Shown here: in pieces, positions 6,006 through 13,879 of the stretch
Layout of the letters: each line of letters begins with the position of its first letter
How positions within the stretch are numbered: position 1 is the stretch's first letter
Origin: an uncultured Prevotellaceae bacterium
Lineage (GTDB): Bacteria; Bacteroidota; Bacteroidia; Bacteroidales; Bacteroidaceae
Assembly (NCBI GenBank): GCA_902775605.1
Contig: CACYNE010000046.1
Span: 1 to 35,293 of the forward strand
Length of the DNA stretch: 35,293 nt
Direction of reading: 5' to 3'
Program-made: the position numbers and the translations under genes
The notes under the pieces: model-generated
What the model was told of the DNA's origin: nothing
Seen by the model: only the letters and a program-made list of their open reading frames with translations
Databases searched by the model: none

Positions 6006-7025
6006 ATGAAAAGACTAATATTTCTAATGCTTGCTGCATTTTTTTTTCCAGAGGCTGATGCAGCCCGTAAACAAAAATTTGATTATTCTTTGGTCTTTGT
6101 GCCAGAAGAGGGAGGTGTGAAGTTTGAAAAGATAACAGAAGATGCTGATATGGTAGCTGACTATGGAGGAATATTAGTCACTAAAAACACAGGCATTTTT
6201 GGCTCTCGTAAAACAAATATACTAGACTGGTGGGTAATACCACAAATAGCAGTATCTCCTGATGGTAAAAAGATTGGTTACATCAACGAGAAGAATAAGA
6301 CCACCAATATTATGATCAAAAGTGCCTCGAAGGGAGGTGCAAGTGTGCAACGTACATTCCGCACTAATGTGGAAGGTTTCTCTTGGAGTAGTGATGGTAA
6401 GACACTGTGCTTCACTGAAGTACGTGGTGGGCATCATGGTGTTTATTTGGTTGATGCTGAGCAGGGGTCTGTGGTACGCCAGATATCAAATAGCAACGAT
6501 AATGACTATGGAGGCGTTATCTCGAAAGATGGAAATACTATATTCTTCCATCGTGGTGAGGGTATGTCTAGTTATAGCTTGTGGAGTTATGATCGGAAAA
6601 CCAATCTTTTCTCAAATTACTCACGTGGAATGACGGCCTGTCTGATTCCCAATGATGCGAATACAATTTACTGTGCGCGTTTCACCGACCGTAATGAAAG
6701 TGAAATATGGCGTATTAATTTTGAAACTGGTGTAGAAGAGGTCATCTTAACTCAACCAGGTCAGAGCTTTACAACCCCTCAGTTGTCACCAGATGGCCAG
6801 TGGATTTTAGTTACAGGGAGTAGCAAATCTGAGAAAGAGCAGATTGACAATACAGATATTTTTGTTATTCGTACCGATGGCACACAACTCACCCAGTTGA
6901 CTTATCATCCAGGTAACGACTTATCTCCTATTTGGAGTCCTGATGGACGTAGCATCTTTTTCCTTTCACAACGCGGTTCAAAAGAGAAATACTATAATGT
7001 TTGGCGCATGGATTTTAATATGTAA
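6006..7025 (+). CDS. Secreted WD40-like (TolB-type) beta-propeller protein
   Basis: The 339-residue protein starts with a signal peptide (MKRLIFLMLAAFFFPEADA). Repeated PD40/WD40-like blades follow: VSPDGKKIGYINE, SWSSDGKTLCFTEV, ISKDGNTIFFHRG, LSPDGQWILVTG and IWSPDGRSIFFLSQRG. Such propellers act as protein- or glycan-binding platforms in the periplasm; no enzymatic residues are apparent. ATG 6006 is preferred over the in-frame TTG at 6000 because it gives the shorter, typical signal peptide. It is the first gene of a likely three-gene envelope operon (gaps of 27 and 33 bases) with a lipoprotein and an outer-membrane barrel. The specific ligand is unknown. Confidence 0.8.
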   Translation: MKRLIFLMLAAFFFPEADAARKQKFDYSLVFVPEEGGVKFEKITEDADMVADYGGILVTKNTGIFGSRKTNILDWWVIPQIAVSPDGKKIGYINEKNKTTNIMIKSASKGGASVQRTFRTNVEGFSWSSDGKTLCFTEVRGGHHGVYLVDAEQGSVVRQISNSNDNDYGGVISKDGNTIFFHRGEGMSSYSLWSYDRKTNLFSNYSRGMTACLIPNDANTIYCARFTDRNESEIWRINFETGVEEVILTQPGQSFTTPQLSPDGQWILVTGSSKSEKEQIDNTDIFVIRTDGTQLTQLTYHPGNDLSPIWSPDGRSIFFLSQRGSKEKYYNVWRMDFNM

Positions 7026-7052
7026 TCAATAATTTTTTAAACAATTGAGCTT

Positions 7053-7553
7053 ATGAAAAAGATATGGATGTTGTTGCTTCTACCCTTATGCTTCGGGTTT
7101 ATGGCTTGTGGAAATGATGAAGAAAGTGAAAACACTTCTCCCGCTGGGGATATTAGTGAAGAGCAGTTAATTGGTCTATGGGAAATGACTTATATCAAAG
7201 GTTGGTATTATGACGAAGACAATGATGATAACGTTGTGAAAAGAACAATCGATATGGAAGTAAAACCAGAAACTCTAAATAAATTCTATGAACATGATAT
7301 TAGTGATTATGTTCGTTATCAATTCCTGAGCGGAAAGAAGTTCAAGAACTATACATATATTGTCGAGTCGGGAACATGGAAAGAGGGCAAAATCGTTGAC
7401 TACAAGATAGAAGGCAGAACAATAATTTTAGCTCCTGGCCGTGGCACAGAAGAGCAAGTAACTGTCATAAACAACCCATCTAAAGAATTGGTTCTACATA
7501 ATTATGATCCTGAAGAGTTTGATCTTACAATCACCTTGAAAAAGATAAATTAG
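7053..7553 (+). CDS. Lipocalin-like lipoprotein
   Basis: The 166-residue lipoprotein has an SPII signal with lipobox FMAC (Cys19) followed by acidic residues (GNDEESE), a pattern that favours outer-membrane export in Bacteroidetes. The body begins ISEEQLIGLWEMTYIKG and continues with alternating beta strands ending in LTITLKKIN, as in the lipocalin-like proteins common in this phylum. Function is unknown; a small-ligand or partner-binding role is inference. It sits between the propeller and barrel genes, which suggests the three work together at the cell surface. Confidence 0.7.
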   Translation: MKKIWMLLLLPLCFGFMACGNDEESENTSPAGDISEEQLIGLWEMTYIKGWYYDEDNDDNVVKRTIDMEVKPETLNKFYEHDISDYVRYQFLSGKKFKNYTYIVESGTWKEGKIVDYKIEGRTIILAPGRGTEEQVTVINNPSKELVLHNYDPEEFDLTITLKKIN

Positions 7554-7586
7554 AAGAATCTTATTGTTAATTAAAAAATGTTTTGT

Positions 7587-8246
7587 ATGAAAAAGACACT
7601 TGTTATTATCGTCTGTGCTTTCTTGGCAGTTAGCGCATCAGCTCAAAGAGCTCGTAGTAGTTCCTCATCATTCTTTTCTGCAGAGCGCTCTGATGCTCCA
7701 GTAACTTTTGGCATTACTACAGGTCTCAATTTTGCAAACATGGCGATAGAGGATGAAGGGGTTAGCATTTCTCCGGATTCACGTACAGGATTTAATATTG
7801 GGCTTACTGTTGACCTGCCTTTGATGGAGAGCCTATATATTAAGAGTGGTTTGCTTTATTCTACTAAAGGTTTTAAATATGAACATGGGAGTACAACGGA
7901 GACAGCATCCCCTGCATATTTGGAAATCCCTATTTTGGCAAGTTATCGATTCTCTACAAATGAAAGCATGCAATTTCAAGTAAATTTTGGCCCTTATTTA
8001 GCTTATGGCATAGGAGGAAAATGGAAATATGAGAAAAAGGGCTCCACGATAGAAACAGATTTCTTTAGCAGCGAGAACGAGACAAATAATTTTGATGCAG
8101 GTTTGCAATTGGGTGCAGGTGTAGTTTTTAGTAACAACTATTATATTGGTGCAGCCTATCAGTGGGGTATGGCAAATGTTTCAAAGGAAGATGATTATAC
8201 CTTTAAGAACAAAAATTTCATGATTAATATAGGATACATTTTCTAA
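7587..8246 (+). CDS. PorT-like outer-membrane beta-barrel protein
   Basis: The 219-residue protein has a signal peptide (MKKTLVIIVCAFLAVSASAQ) and a body of amphipathic strands. These include TFGITTGLNFANM, SLYIKSGLLYSTKGF, FQVNFGPYLAYGIGG and YIGAAYQWGM, and the C-terminus is NFMINIGYIF with a terminal aromatic. This is the layout of the PorT/OMP_b-brl family of small eight-strand barrels. ATG 7587 is preferred over in-frame ATG 7578 because it begins a standard signal peptide. It is the last gene of the operon and is followed by a strong terminator. Its cargo or partner is unknown. Confidence 0.8.
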   Translation: MKKTLVIIVCAFLAVSASAQRARSSSSSFFSAERSDAPVTFGITTGLNFANMAIEDEGVSISPDSRTGFNIGLTVDLPLMESLYIKSGLLYSTKGFKYEHGSTTETASPAYLEIPILASYRFSTNESMQFQVNFGPYLAYGIGGKWKYEKKGSTIETDFFSSENETNNFDAGLQLGAGVVFSNNYYIGAAYQWGMANVSKEDDYTFKNKNFMINIGYIF

Positions 8247-8259
8247 AAACTAGCAGTTA

Positions 8260-8296
8260 CATTAAAGGGAGTCAAATCAAACGACTCCCTTTAATG
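8260..8296. terminator. Bidirectional terminator between convergent genes
   Basis: CATTAAAGGGAGTC (8260-8273) pairs perfectly with GACTCCCTTTAATG (8283-8296) around a 9-base loop. The A/T ends of the stem let it serve both the barrel gene (+) and the small protein gene (-), whose TAA lies in the stem. Confidence 0.85.
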
Positions 8297-8488
8297 TTTA
8301 TGTCCCCTTTCCGACTTAGTGACTGGTGTAGAAATAACCACCCCCTCAAAGACACCAACACGCTGCGTGGCTGCATTCAACTGCTGACGCTCCTTGTCGG
8401 TCTTGATCTGCTTGTAGTTGGGAATCTTGGCAGGCGGTGTGGGAATGGCTGTGCCCTCGGCTATGACTGAAAAGATTTTCTTGTTCAT
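8291..8488 (-). CDS. Small hypothetical protein (65 aa)
   Basis: I do not recognise the family. The product is a soluble 65-residue protein with a Pro-rich stretch (TAIPTPPAKIPNYKQIK) and a His/Arg-rich end. It is probably a real gene: a TATCTTTG box lies 27 bases upstream of the ATG, the preceding 17 bases repeat exactly the promoter box at 4348, and its stop falls in a terminator stem. No signal peptide or membrane segment is present. Confidence 0.6.
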   Translation of the reverse strand: MNKKIFSVIAEGTAIPTPPAKIPNYKQIKTDKERQQLNAATQRVGVFEGVVISTPVTKSERGHKH

Positions 8489-8515
8489 AAAAGTCAGGCT
8501 TTATTGATCGCGCTG

Positions 8516-8523
8516 CAAAGATA
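8516..8523 (-). promoter_or_regulatory. -7 box (TATCTTTG) of the small protein gene
   Basis: TATCTTTG on the minus strand, with a TTGG at about 21-base spacing inside the repeated 17-mer at 8541-8557. It is divergent from the ndk promoter. A near-palindrome with complementary T and A runs (8566-8585) lies between the two. Confidence 0.7.
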
Positions 8524-8616
8524 AGGAAGCATCCCCATAATTCCCCAATCTTCCAAGTCTTTGGCCATTTTTTCAAAAAAGTGGGGGAAACAGTTGGTGG
8601 ATTGATGAAAAACATT

Positions 8617-8624
8617 TATCTTTG
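8617..8624 (+). promoter_or_regulatory. Promoter (TATCTTTG) of ndk
   Basis: TATCTTTG with TTGG at 8594-8597, spacing 19. Confidence 0.8.
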
Positions 8625-8668
8625 CAACACTAACCTATGAAACATAAGTCCCTAAAACAAAAAGAATG

Positions 8669-9133
8669 ATGGAAACAACATTGGTATTATTGAAACCCAG
8701 TTGCGTGCAAAGGCAACTGATTGGCGAAGTGGTGAACCGTTTTGAGCGTCGCGGTCTGCGCATCTCGGGCATGAAGATGATGCAGCTCAGTGATGAAATA
8801 CTGCGTGAGCACTATGCCCATCTGGTGGACAAACCCTTCTTCCCGTCACTCCAGGCCTCTATGCAGGCTTCGCCCGTGATTGCTCTGGCATTGACAGGTG
8901 TCGAGGCTGTCAAGGTGGTTCGTCAGATGGCTGGCGTGACCAATGGCCGTGAGGCTGCTCCAGGCACCATCCGTGGCGACTATTCTATGAGCAACCAGCA
9001 GAACATTGTGCATGCCTCTGACTCCGTAGAGAATGCGGCTATTGAGGTGAAGCGCTTCTTCCGTCCTGAAGAGGTGTTCGACTATACCAGCAACGCCCAG
9101 GCATTTGTCTATGGCGCTGGTGAATGCATGTAA
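8669..9133 (+). CDS. ndk: Nucleoside diphosphate kinase
   Basis: The 154-residue protein is a full-length NDK, which transfers the gamma phosphate of ATP to NDPs through a phosphohistidine. It opens with METTLVLLKPSCVQRQLIGE, whose KPS contacts phosphate. The loop VTNGREAAPGTIRGDYS is present, and the catalytic His sits in NIVHASDSVENA. Length is normal for the cytosolic hexameric enzyme. ATG 8666 immediately precedes ATG 8669; the second gives the usual ME start. The gene is monocistronic and converges with the symporter gene with only 6 bases between the stops. Confidence 0.96.
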   Translation: METTLVLLKPSCVQRQLIGEVVNRFERRGLRISGMKMMQLSDEILREHYAHLVDKPFFPSLQASMQASPVIALALTGVEAVKVVRQMAGVTNGREAAPGTIRGDYSMSNQQNIVHASDSVENAAIEVKRFFRPEEVFDYTSNAQAFVYGAGECM

Positions 9134-9139
9134 GGCTTA

Positions 9140-10567
9140 TTATTCCCAACACTCTATCTCGTCTTCTATCTCAGGCAACTGACTGCGATGGAAGACGGGT
9201 TCTTTGATGCCCTGCCGCTTCTGCTGGCGATAGTCGTCGAGCAAACGGAAGGCATAGCGACCCAAGAGGACGATGGCCACGAGGTTGCAGGCAGTGAGGA
9301 AGGCCATGAAGAAATCGACAATGTTCCACACCAACTCAAAGCTGGCCACAGCGCCGAAGATGACCATCAAGCCTGCCGATGCGATGCGATAGGCGGTCAT
9401 CACCCTATCGTTGTGAGTGATGAAGCGGATGTTGGCCTCGCCATAATAGTAATTGCCGATGATGCTCGAAAAGGCAAAGAGAAAGATGGCCACAGCCACA
9501 AACATGGGGCCCGCGCTGCCCACCTCGCTCTGCAGGGCCTGCTGGGTGAGGGCGATGCCATTGAGTGCGGGCACGTGGTAGAGGCCACTGATGAGGATGA
9601 TGAAGGCCGTACATGAGCACACCAGGAGGGTGTCGGTAAACACGCCCAGCGCCTGAATAAGACCTTGCTTCACGGGGTGTGTCGTGCTGGCCGTAGCTGC
9701 CACATTGGGCGCGCTGCCCTCACCAGCCTCATTAGAGAAGAGTCCGCGCTTGATGCCGTTCATCATCGCCGCACCAATGCCGCCGCCCGCTATCTGACTG
9801 ACGCCGAAGGCATCGAGCACGATCACTTTCAGAACATGAGGAATGAGCTCGATGTTCATCGCAATGATGACCACCGCCAGGAGGATATATCCCACTGCCA
9901 TCACAGGCACCAGCACCGAGCTGACCTGCGCAATGCGCTGTATGCCGCCAAAGACAATAAAGAGGGCCATTGCCGCCAAGGCAGCACCCACCCAGAGGGG
10001 CGACCAGCCGAAGGCCTCCTGCATGGCGCCGCAGATGGTGTTGGCCTGAATGGAATTGTTGGAGAGTCCGAACTGCAGGGTGATGAGCACGGCAAACAGC
10101 ACCGCCATCCAGCGCTGCTTCAAGCCCTTCTGAATATAGTAGGCAGGACCACCGATGAACGAGTCTTGATGCTTCTGCTTGTAGAGCTGCGCCAGCGTGG
10201 ATTCCACAAAAGCGGTGGCTGAGCCTATCAGGGCGATGAGCCACATCCAGAACACGGCACCAGGACCGCCAACGGCAATGGCGGTGGCCACACCTGCCAG
10301 ATTGCCCGTGCCCACACGGGTGGCCACACTCACGGCAAAGGCCTGAAACGACGAGATGTGGCGCTTCTTGCCCACTGCAGCTTTGTCCTTCACCTGCTTT
10401 TCCACCGTATCCACGGCCGACTCCGTGAGCAGGCGAATCATCTCGCCCACCATACGGAACTGCACAAAGCGTGTGCGCCACGTAAACCATAGTCCACAAC
10501 CCACCAGTGCCACAATCAGCACATAGCTCCAAATCACATCGTTAACGGCAGTAATCAGTTCGTTCAT
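9140..10567 (-). CDS. alsT: AGCS-family sodium/alanine symporter
   Basis: The 475-residue inner-membrane protein carries the alanine/glycine:cation symporter hallmarks: GPGAVFWMWLIALIGSATAF, FVESTLAQLYKQK, then GGPAYYIQKGLK and SNEAGEGSAPNVAATA. About ten to eleven hydrophobic helices are spread over the length. It imports small neutral amino acids with sodium. The start at 10567 (MNELITAVNDV) is typical of the family. An in-frame extension to 10681 would run through the TACCTTTG promoter box and is rejected. With that box only 4 bases from the ATG, the mRNA appears leaderless. Exact substrate is not resolved. Confidence 0.92.
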   Translation of the reverse strand: MNELITAVNDVIWSYVLIVALVGCGLWFTWRTRFVQFRMVGEMIRLLTESAVDTVEKQVKDKAAVGKKRHISSFQAFAVSVATRVGTGNLAGVATAIAVGGPGAVFWMWLIALIGSATAFVESTLAQLYKQKHQDSFIGGPAYYIQKGLKQRWMAVLFAVLITLQFGLSNNSIQANTICGAMQEAFGWSPLWVGAALAAMALFIVFGGIQRIAQVSSVLVPVMAVGYILLAVVIIAMNIELIPHVLKVIVLDAFGVSQIAGGGIGAAMMNGIKRGLFSNEAGEGSAPNVAATASTTHPVKQGLIQALGVFTDTLLVCSCTAFIILISGLYHVPALNGIALTQQALQSEVGSAGPMFVAVAIFLFAFSSIIGNYYYGEANIRFITHNDRVMTAYRIASAGLMVIFGAVASFELVWNIVDFFMAFLTACNLVAIVLLGRYAFRLLDDYRQQKRQGIKEPVFHRSQLPEIEDEIECWE

Positions 10568-10571
10568 GGTG

Positions 10572-10579
10572 CAAAGGTA
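10572..10579 (-). promoter_or_regulatory. -7 box (TACCTTTG) of the symporter gene
   Basis: TACCTTTG on the minus strand lies 4 bases before the ATG, so transcription should begin at or next to the start codon. Confidence 0.65.
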
Positions 10580-10688
10580 GGCATTTTTCTTCATATAAGA
10601 ACCAATCTTGGGGGATCCTTCCCCAAAGAATAGGAGAAATCCTACCCGAGAATAGGAAAAACACCTTGCAGGGCTCAGCAATAGTCCT

Positions 10689-10696
10689 TATCTTTG
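10689..10696 (+). promoter_or_regulatory. Promoter (TATCTTTG) of the lipoprotein gene
   Basis: TATCTTTG with TTG at 10666-10668, spacing about 20. The leader is about 40 bases. Confidence 0.75.
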
Positions 10697-10737
10697 CAAC
10701 ATCAAACAGAAGTTCAACCCTTTAAAAAGATACGACT

Positions 10738-11283
10738 ATGAAGCAGATGTTTACTTATATGGCAATGGCAATGATGACAATGGCATTGTTTACCAGTTGC
10801 GACAGAGAGTTTTGGGAGGACATGGAAGACCGCCACGAGGCCAGCACACTGGATGGCACCTGGACGGGATACATAGATACATATTACTACGACCGCTGGG
10901 GATTGACGGGCGACAGCTATCGCACCACAATGTACTTTGAGCGCGAGAATGCCTATGGTGGCTGGGGCTATGAGGTGGACTACGACCTGAACAACCGCTA
11001 CGGCGACTACTACTACTGCGAGTTTCGCTGGGACATCTACAAAGGGAGCATCCGCCTGCGCTATGCTGACAGCTGGAACGACGTGTATATCAACAACTAC
11101 AGCCTGAGCGGCGATTACTTCAAGGGTCGCATGGACGATGGCACCACGAAGGATATCTACTTCAAATTGGCCTACGACAGCTACTTTGACTGGGGCTACT
11201 GGACAAGGGGATGCACTCGCAGCATGACCAACGACAGCACCGCCAACAACAAGGTGATGGCTAGCGGAAAGTTTGCAAAATAA
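10738..11283 (+). CDS. Tyr/Asp/Gly-rich lipoprotein of unknown function
   Basis: The 181-residue lipoprotein has a Met-rich SPII signal (MKQMFTYMAMAMMTMALFTSC, Cys21). The mature part is very rich in Tyr, Trp, Asp and Gly (YIDTYYYDRWGLTGDSYR; DYYYCEFRWDIYKGS) and looks like a small beta-sandwich. SLSGDYFKGRMDDGTTKDI resembles the end of lipocalin-like lipoproteins. Two further Cys residues are present. The family is not recognised. The gene is monocistronic, with its own promoter and terminator, and therefore probably an independent surface or periplasmic protein. Confidence 0.75.
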   Translation: MKQMFTYMAMAMMTMALFTSCDREFWEDMEDRHEASTLDGTWTGYIDTYYYDRWGLTGDSYRTTMYFERENAYGGWGYEVDYDLNNRYGDYYYCEFRWDIYKGSIRLRYADSWNDVYINNYSLSGDYFKGRMDDGTTKDIYFKLAYDSYFDWGYWTRGCTRSMTNDSTANNKVMASGKFAK

Positions 11284-11303
11284 GATATATCGACTACAAA
11301 GAG

Positions 11304-11334
11304 AGAAGGGGACCCCATTTCAGGGCCCCCTTCT
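11304..11334 (+). terminator. Intrinsic terminator after the lipoprotein gene
   Basis: AGAAGGGG and CCC pair with GGG and CCCCTTCT across one A-C mismatch. The tail is T-rich but short. Confidence 0.7.
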
Positions 11335-11344
11335 TCATGTCTTG

Positions 11345-11373
11345 GTGTGACGACTGTGACAATGAGGACAGTC
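11345..11373 (+). repeat. TGTGAC repeat site e
   Basis: TGTGACGAC, TGTGACAAT and GAGGACAGT lie in exact 9-nt register. This is the only copy outside the inverted-repeat block, lying between convergent genes. Confidence 0.7.
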
Positions 11374-11385
11374 TTTTTTTCTCTC

Positions 11386-12582
11386 CTACTTGATGGAGTT
11401 CGTCATCTGATTCATGTATTTCTCGATGAGCGAGTTGATGTAGCTCTGGGTCTTGCGGGCTGCCTTGTTGTAGGTGCCATAGTTCCTGTAGAGCTCTGAG
11501 ATGGCCTTCGTCTCCTCGGTATAGAAAGTCAGAATCTCCTTGTAGAGATTGGGAAACTCGCGTGCGGGCATACCGCATTTTGTCACATACTTGATAAAGT
11601 CCTGATACTTATCGTCGAGCATCTTGTTCTGCTTGTATATCTGCTCGAAACTCGTGTTTATCTTGTAGGTCGTCACGCCGCCCGTGGCGTTTTCCTTGAT
11701 GGAAGCGAAGGTTTGTTTGATGAGCTCGCGATTCAGCATGATGCTCTGCACCTTCATCTCTGCCTGAATCCGCTGATTATCATTGAGGAAGTCTCTGGCG
11801 CCTATTCTATTGACTGTATTCGGGTTGATGTCTATATCTTCAGAGTAAGCTACGGGAATGGAGTCGGGAATCTCAAGGCATTCTACGGGGATGTCCTCAA
11901 AGATGGTGTCGATGCTTATGATGTCACCATCATTATCAGTAGCAACGACGGTGTCGACAGGTCTTTTCGTTAGTTTCGAGAAATCCACTTTTTCCTTGGG
12001 GACCACAGGGATGACATTGGTGGTTTTCGCAATGAGGTCGGGGCGCAGCGAGGTGATGAAATAGACGGTGCCGTCAACAAACTTGAGGTCGGGACTGAAC
12101 TGCCACGTGATGGCATAGGCGTCGCGCAGACGGGGATTCTCCTGGTTCTTGATGCACATGATCCACGTCTCCTGATTGCTGAACGTGCGGATGTTGTAAG
12201 TGCCGCGCGTGTGTCCGTCGTCGGCCACATCGGTGATGATGTAGAATTGCTTGTTGCCCATCATCACGTGCTCCAGAGAGTAGGAGAGGTGCTCGTCTTG
12301 GGTATAGGCTACTTTGATCTGCTCGGCATAATTCCATTTGTCGAAGTCGCCTTTCTGTAGGCGGAAGTTGACCACACGCACCTTCGACTCGAGCAGGTTG
12401 GTATTGGGGTTCCTGTTCACGGAATAGACCTGTTCGCCATTCGCGCCATAGTCGTTGATGATATCTTCTAATTGTTTTACAACGTTGGTGGGCTTGTTGG
12501 CAGTTGTGGTGGTCTTCTTCTGGGCGTTGGCCGCAAGGATGGTGCTGCAAACGATGAGCAGCAGGGTAAATACACGTTTCAT
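11386..12582 (-). CDS. Secreted protein of unknown function in the sigma-factor operon
   Basis: The 398-residue protein begins with a signal peptide (MKRVFTLLLIVCSTILAANAQ). The middle is beta-rich (LLESKVRVVNFRLQKGDF; QFYIITDVADDGHTRGTYN) and the C-terminal ~120 residues are helical (LNRELIKQTFASIKENA; ELYRNYGTYNKAARKTQSY). I do not recognise the family. An upstream in-frame ATG at 12603 would overlap the previous gene and lengthen the signal peptide; ATG 12582 is preferred and leaves a 13-base gap. As last gene behind an ECF sigma factor and its anti-sigma-like protein it may be an envelope sensor or a main target of the system, which is inference. Confidence 0.75.
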   Translation of the reverse strand: MKRVFTLLLIVCSTILAANAQKKTTTTANKPTNVVKQLEDIINDYGANGEQVYSVNRNPNTNLLESKVRVVNFRLQKGDFDKWNYAEQIKVAYTQDEHLSYSLEHVMMGNKQFYIITDVADDGHTRGTYNIRTFSNQETWIMCIKNQENPRLRDAYAITWQFSPDLKFVDGTVYFITSLRPDLIAKTTNVIPVVPKEKVDFSKLTKRPVDTVVATDNDGDIISIDTIFEDIPVECLEIPDSIPVAYSEDIDINPNTVNRIGARDFLNDNQRIQAEMKVQSIMLNRELIKQTFASIKENATGGVTTYKINTSFEQIYKQNKMLDDKYQDFIKYVTKCGMPAREFPNLYKEILTFYTEETKAISELYRNYGTYNKAARKTQSYINSLIEKYMNQMTNSIK

Positions 12583-12595
12583 AATGGTTGTTGTT

Positions 12596-13243
12596 TTATT
12601 CATTTTGGGCTGTTTGTTCTATGTAATGTTTGGATATCTCGAGTTCCAGTTCCACCCATTTCAGATAGGCCTCGTGGGCTTGCTGTTTCATCAGGGCCAG
12701 TTCTTCTGGGGTGTACTTATAGTTCTCAGGACGGGTGATGGGAAGGTCGCTCTCGGTCAGCGTCTTTGCGGGCGCCTCGCTGGCGTGCTTCTCCGTCTCC
12801 TGCGCCAAGGCCAGTTGGTTGGGTGTCGGCAGCGTCGGCTCTATGGTAACGGTTTTGACCGTGTGTGCCTTCGACTTGGCGGGAGCCTTCTTGGCTACTG
12901 GTGCGGGCTGGGGTGCCGATACCGCTGGCGCAGGTTCTTCCTGGGGTGCCTGCTGGGCAATGAGGGGCGCGGGCTGCTGCACCTCTGTTGCTGGTGTCTG
13001 AGCCACCTCAGGAGCCTCGTCTTTGGGTGGGGTGAGCCATATCATCAGCATGCCTGCCACACAGGCGGCTGCCACCCAAGGCCATAGTATGCGACGAGGC
13101 TGCCTTTTTTCCGCAGTCACGCGCTGCATCAGTCGGGCGTTCAGGTCGGCAGGCATCTGGGGCTGCTCCATCGCGTCCTGCTGGATAGCGTCGCGCAGGT
13201 TGTTGTCCTGCTGTCGCAATGTGTTGAGTTGTTGCTCCGTCAT
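12596..13243 (-). CDS. Membrane anti-sigma-like protein
   Basis: The 215-residue single-pass membrane protein has a cytoplasmic N-terminal part (about 1-50, helical: DLNARLMQRVTAEKR). A transmembrane helix follows at about 52-70 (ILWPWVAAACVAGMLMIWL), and then a Pro/Ala/Gln-rich periplasmic linker with a helical end (YTPEELALMKQQAHEAYLKW). Size, topology and position directly after an ECF sigma gene, overlapping it by ATGA, point to an anti-sigma factor. No zinc-binding ZAS motif (HxxxCxxC) is present, so it would be a non-ZAS type. The overlap suggests translational coupling with the sigma factor, keeping the pair in balance. Confidence 0.7.
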   Translation of the reverse strand: MTEQQLNTLRQQDNNLRDAIQQDAMEQPQMPADLNARLMQRVTAEKRQPRRILWPWVAAACVAGMLMIWLTPPKDEAPEVAQTPATEVQQPAPLIAQQAPQEEPAPAVSAPQPAPVAKKAPAKSKAHTVKTVTIEPTLPTPNQLALAQETEKHASEAPAKTLTESDLPITRPENYKYTPEELALMKQQAHEAYLKWVELELEISKHYIEQTAQNE

Positions 13244-13794
13244 GATCGTAACATATTGATGATTCTACACAGTTTCTTTCTCGTTCTGCTCAGTTTCGAG
13301 GCCACCGTGGTGGGGATGGACTCGGTGATATAAGCAATCTCCTTTAGACTCAGTTCGTCGTAATAGAACATGGTGATGAGGGCTTGCTCGTCAGGTGGCA
13401 GGTGTTTCAGTGCCGCACGTATCAGTTGCACCGTCTCGGCATTGGCGTGTCCGAAAGTCTCATCCACCTCGTTGTCCGACAGGGCCTCGCCATCAAAGTC
13501 CTCGAAGTAAATCATCGCCTCGTGGTGCTTGCGCAGGTGACTGATGGCTTCGTTGTAGGCAATACGCGAGATCCATGTCTTGAGCGATGACTTCCTCTCG
13601 TCATACCTATTTATATATTTAAAGACCTTGATGAACGCATCCTGATACACCTCCTCGGCGTTCTCAACCACGGGGACGAGTCTTGCCACAAGGGCAAAGA
13701 CTTCACGGCCGTAATGGTCGAGCAACGTCTGCTGGGCTTGGGGACTTTGTTTCCGCAGTCCCCTGATCAGGTTGATTTCTTTTTCTTCTGTCAT
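13240..13794 (-). CDS. ECF-type RNA polymerase sigma factor
   Basis: The 184-residue protein has sigma region 2 (about 20-85: LLDHYGREVFALVARLV, NAEEVYQDAFIKVFKYI, SLKTWISRIAYNEAISHLRK). Region 4 is at about 125-180 (LPPDEQALITMFYYDELSLK, IAYITESIPTTVASKLSRTR). It directs RNA polymerase to a small regulon. ATG 13794 gives the usual MTEEKEI start; ATG 13815 is possible and the longer form from 13836 is unlikely. No -7 box is seen upstream, so it is probably co-transcribed with the SpoIIE-type phosphatase gene that ends at 13880. It overlaps the anti-sigma-like gene by four bases. Confidence 0.92.
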   Translation of the reverse strand: MTEEKEINLIRGLRKQSPQAQQTLLDHYGREVFALVARLVPVVENAEEVYQDAFIKVFKYINRYDERKSSLKTWISRIAYNEAISHLRKHHEAMIYFEDFDGEALSDNEVDETFGHANAETVQLIRAALKHLPPDEQALITMFYYDELSLKEIAYITESIPTTVASKLSRTRKKLCRIINMLRS

Positions 13795-13879
13795 TTTTAG
13801 GGGTCTTCTACTCATATATACGCAGAGAAGACACAAAACATTGCATCAGGACAGAAAAAATTTTAAAAAAGAGTGATTT

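Noticed and set aside
8346-8615. 89-codon minus-strand ORF overlapping the small protein gene in another frame
   Set aside because: Crosses the promoter region of the 65-aa gene and has no ribosome-binding or promoter context.
9732-10532. 266-codon minus-strand ORF inside the symporter gene
   Set aside because: Alternate frame of alsT, rich in Cys, Arg and His; no independent signals.
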